Source of the DNA: an uncultured Prevotellaceae bacterium
GTDB lineage: Bacteria; Bacteroidota; Bacteroidia; Bacteroidales; Bacteroidaceae
NCBI GenBank assembly: GCA_946415695.1
Contig: CAMKTM010000002.1
Coordinates: 1-30,634 of the forward strand
Direction of reading: 5' to 3'
Length of the DNA stretch: 30,634 bases
Below the pieces are notes generated by a model. It ran no database searches. It worked only from the letters and a program-made list of their open reading frames with translations, and was not told the DNA's origin. The translations under genes and the position numbers were made by a program. This document shows positions 30,571 to 30,634 of this stretch, one piece after another. The number at the start of each line of letters is the position of its first letter. Positions within the stretch are counted from its first letter, which is position 1.

Positions 30571-30634
30571 ATGCAAAGGTACCACTTTCGCCCGTATTCA
30601 CCAAATCAAACGATACTTTTTCCGCAAAGAATCG
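30571..30634 (+). CDS. IS1182-family transposase, N-terminal fragment
   Basis: The frame from ATG 30571 reads MQRYHFRPYSPNQTILFPQR and remains open to the window edge. The FRPYSPNQTILFP segment is characteristic of the N-terminus of IS1182-type DDE transposases. Only 21 codons are visible, so completeness and activity cannot be judged. ATG 30566 is in another frame and does not give the motif. Confidence 0.6.
   Translation, partial: MQRYHFRPYSPNQTILFPQRI

Larger units (their letters stand above)
30453..30634 (+). mobile_element. left end of an IS1182-type insertion sequence (partial)
   Basis: The segment starts near GAGGGTGTGTCAAAATAG, which looks like an IS terminal sequence. It contains a hairpin (AAAGCCC 30494-30500 with GGGCTTT 30517-30523), a promoter, and the first codons of a transposase. 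The element leaves the window, so its right end and target duplication cannot be checked. The exact left boundary is inferred. Confidence 0.6.

Overview
The window looks like a chromosomal segment from a Bacteroidales bacterium, probably near Prevotella or Paraprevotella. I base this on several things. Recurrent promoter boxes of the Bacteroidetes type (TAnnTTTG, sometimes with TTTG or TTG 19-20 bp upstream) precede many genes. The gene content fits: an adjacent GlsA/GlsB-like glycine-lipid pair, class III fructose-1,6-bisphosphatase, a DUF4292 lipoprotein, a dut-TPR-DUF4292-EnvC string, and an sppA-lpxK-punA-thiL string. A secreted protein ends in the IYIVDGKK-type tail common in Prevotella. 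The sequence is moderately GC-rich (judged by eye, not computed) and almost entirely ordinary housekeeping genes. I see no tRNA, rRNA, CRISPR array or prophage.

Layout. 1-736: a metal permease with a C-terminal HMA domain that appears to have lost the middle of its membrane domain. 820-3540 (-): a secreted endonuclease/exonuclease/phosphatase-family protein with a tandemly duplicated N-terminal domain. 3541-4143: a non-coding, repeat-rich gap containing a MITE-like inverted-repeat element. 4144-10449 (-): cysS, a small acidic protein, trxA and dnaE. 10623-12183 (+): psd and pssA, the two steps from CDP-diacylglycerol to phosphatidylethanolamine. 12306-15178 (-): fbp and ksgA. 15274-16272 (+): a flippase-like membrane protein. 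16666-21609 (+): sppA, lpxK, punA, thiL. 21952-24234 (+): a small secreted protein, then the glsA/glsB-like pair. 24302-30344 (+): dgt, dut, a TPR protein, a DUF4292 lipoprotein and an EnvC-like murein hydrolase activator. 30453-30634: the left end of an IS1182-type insertion sequence running off the window. Envelope lipid synthesis is a theme: phosphatidylethanolamine (psd, pssA), lipid A (lpxK), glycine lipids (glsA/glsB) and a flippase-like protein. Nucleotide metabolism is the other (punA, dgt, dut).

The most unusual content lies between and inside the genes. A family of 22-bp tandem repeats with core GCACGCTCTTATT occurs at four loci, and a diverged relative with core AATAAGAGC lies in a fifth. 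One array has run into the 5' end of the TPR gene, where it is translatable in every frame. Other simple-repeat families (TTATGAA, TAAATGG, GTTTAGA, CTATAG nonamers, GCCCCTTGCCCC) sit immediately upstream of start codons and often supply the start codon. Low-complexity stretches of the same kinds appear inside dnaE, pssA and the EnvC-like gene as in-frame insertions. Several genes are preceded by 5-9-codon ORFs whose stop overlaps the main start codon (ATGA or TTGA). These features, rather than any single gene, are what I would examine first.
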